IMG/VR virus record: IMGVR_UViG_3300005264_001333
Span: 1 to 34,075 of that record
Origin: a virus
Reading direction: 5' to 3' (one strand)
Length of the DNA stretch: 34,075 nt
In this document: in pieces, positions 33,467 to 34,075 of the stretch
How the letters are laid out: each line of letters begins with the position of its first letter
Numbering within the stretch: position 1 is the first letter of the stretch
Position numbers and translations under genes: made by a program
Notes under the pieces: model-generated
Seen by the model: the letters and a program-made list of their open reading frames with translations, nothing else
What the model was told of the DNA's origin: nothing
The model's database searches: none

Positions 33467-33867
33467 TCTGCCCTCACTTTAGTTTGACCCGCATCGGTTA
33501 TCTCAACCGGCTGATCTGTAAAAACACCGGGTACAGTTGGTGGTGGTGGTGCAGGATTGGTTGCTACATATGTACCGCTCATAGACCCAGTATCCCCTTC
33601 ACGTATTACAAAACTACCGTCTGCTTTTACTTTAGTAGCAGTTATATCAATAGTACCTGCACCTACAGCCGTAGATGCAGAATCAGGGGGCGGGCCTGAA
33701 CAAGAACCCCCTGTAAAAGTGAAAACAAGTGTTCCTTTATAAACACCTTTACCATCTGCTTTCACTTTTATAGAAGGTACACTGGTAATAGTGAATGTAC
33801 CACCTGAAACATTAGATCCTGCACCGTGACCTATTGTTAGACCACTTACACCTATAAACTCACCCAT
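33463..33867 (-). CDS. PAAR-like spike tip protein
   Basis: A 134-residue Gly/Ser/Thr-rich protein after the spike gene. It has GEFIGVSGLTIGHGAGSNV at the start, two similar units (ITSVPSIKVKADGKGVYKGT; ITATKVKADGSFVIREGDTG) and a C-terminal EITDAGQTKVRAE. The repeated 'KVKADG' and the short strands fit a small beta-cone that caps a spike, like PAAR or PAAR-like proteins. A conserved His near residue 14 could be a metal ligand. The start overlaps the spike stop (TAATG). The exact family is uncertain. Confidence 0.55.
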   Translation of the reverse strand: MGEFIGVSGLTIGHGAGSNVSGGTFTITSVPSIKVKADGKGVYKGTLVFTFTGGSCSGPPPDSASTAVGAGTIDITATKVKADGSFVIREGDTGSMSGTYVATNPAPPPPTVPGVFTDQPVEITDAGQTKVRAE

Positions 33868-34075
33868 TACTGTAAAACCTCTAAATTTGACCCATTGATA
33901 GCCACTTTTCCACTCTGCATACTGAAAGTATTCCCATTGGCCTCAACCGTCACATCCCCACTACTGGCCTCGTTCACCTTCAGGTATGTCCCGCTCGGTG
34001 TCTCTATTATAATAGTACCATTATCCTGCACTTCTATAGTTGTGCCACTCTTAAATATCTTCCGGTATGTATTAT
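33867..34075 (-). CDS. Baseplate spike (gpV-like), C-terminal end, partial
   Basis: Only the last 68 or so codons are inside the window; the gene continues past the right edge. Reading from the edge, the product is NTYRKIFKSGTTIEVQDNG, then TIIIETPSGTYLKVNEASG, DVTVEANGNTFSMQSGKVAI and NGSNLEVLQ stop. Alternating short strands with 'DNG/NG' turns every 8-10 residues are typical of the triple-stranded beta-helix needle of gpV/gp5-type spikes. The stop overlaps the next ATG (TAATG). Missing N-terminal OB domain and any lysozyme domain cannot be judged. Confidence 0.7.
   Translation of the reverse strand, partial: NTYRKIFKSGTTIEVQDNGTIIIETPSGTYLKVNEASSGDVTVEANGNTFSMQSGKVAINGSNLEVLQ

Noticed and set aside
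1-34075. tRNA genes or CRISPR arrays
   Set aside because: No cloverleaf-like segments and no regularly spaced repeats with spacers were seen by eye; gaps between genes are nearly all under 110 bases.

Overview
The window is a piece of a tailed double-stranded DNA bacteriophage genome, almost certainly a contractile-tailed (myovirus-type) phage. It carries a terminase large subunit, a complete phage replication and recombination set, and a baseplate block with spike, spike tip, gp25/LysM protein, J and I. All supported genes lie on the minus strand and are tightly packed, with many TAATG or ATGA stop/start overlaps. The window therefore reads from its right end to its left end. The host cannot be named from this sequence. 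Promoters are of ordinary bacterial sigma-70 type, ribosome sites are strong (GGAGG-like), composition is AT-rich, and the zinc-cysteine helicase loader resembles DnaI of Firmicutes, but this is weak evidence.

Right block (about 34075 to 25050): the 3' end of a baseplate spike, a PAAR-like spike tip, a LysM plus gp25-like baseplate protein, baseplate J, baseplate I-like protein, two paralogous tail-fibre or receptor-binding proteins with propeller-like ends, a holin-like membrane protein and two further small membrane proteins. The block closes with a clear intrinsic terminator at 25000-25033.

Middle block (about 24975 to 4920): a good sigma-70 promoter (24945-24973) starts a long replication operon. 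Its order is a sigma-like regulator, a small protein, an initiator-like winged-helix protein whose gene carries origin-like repeats, DnaI/DnaC-type loader, DnaB-type helicase, DnaG-type primase, an adenine methyltransferase, a small protein, a UvsY-like candidate, a gp32-like ssDNA-binding candidate, RecA, SbcD, SbcC, an HNH nuclease, a homing endonuclease, an Fe-S (DinG/XPD-like) helicase, a 5'-3' exonuclease and a family A DNA polymerase. The polymerase has an N-terminal uracil-DNA-glycosylase-like domain and contains an intein.

Left block (about 6108 to 89): a dUTPase-fold-like protein, several unknown small proteins, probable small and large terminase subunits, an M23 peptidase and an AP2-HNH homing endonuclease. 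A promoter with perfect consensus hexamers (30-58) then fires leftward out of the window.

The most unusual structure is at the polymerase intein. A complete HNH endonuclease gene with its own ribosome site lies inside the intein-coding DNA in a different reading frame, while the polymerase/intein frame stays open through all of it. Second is a set of near-palindromic repeats inside the initiator-like gene, a candidate replication origin.
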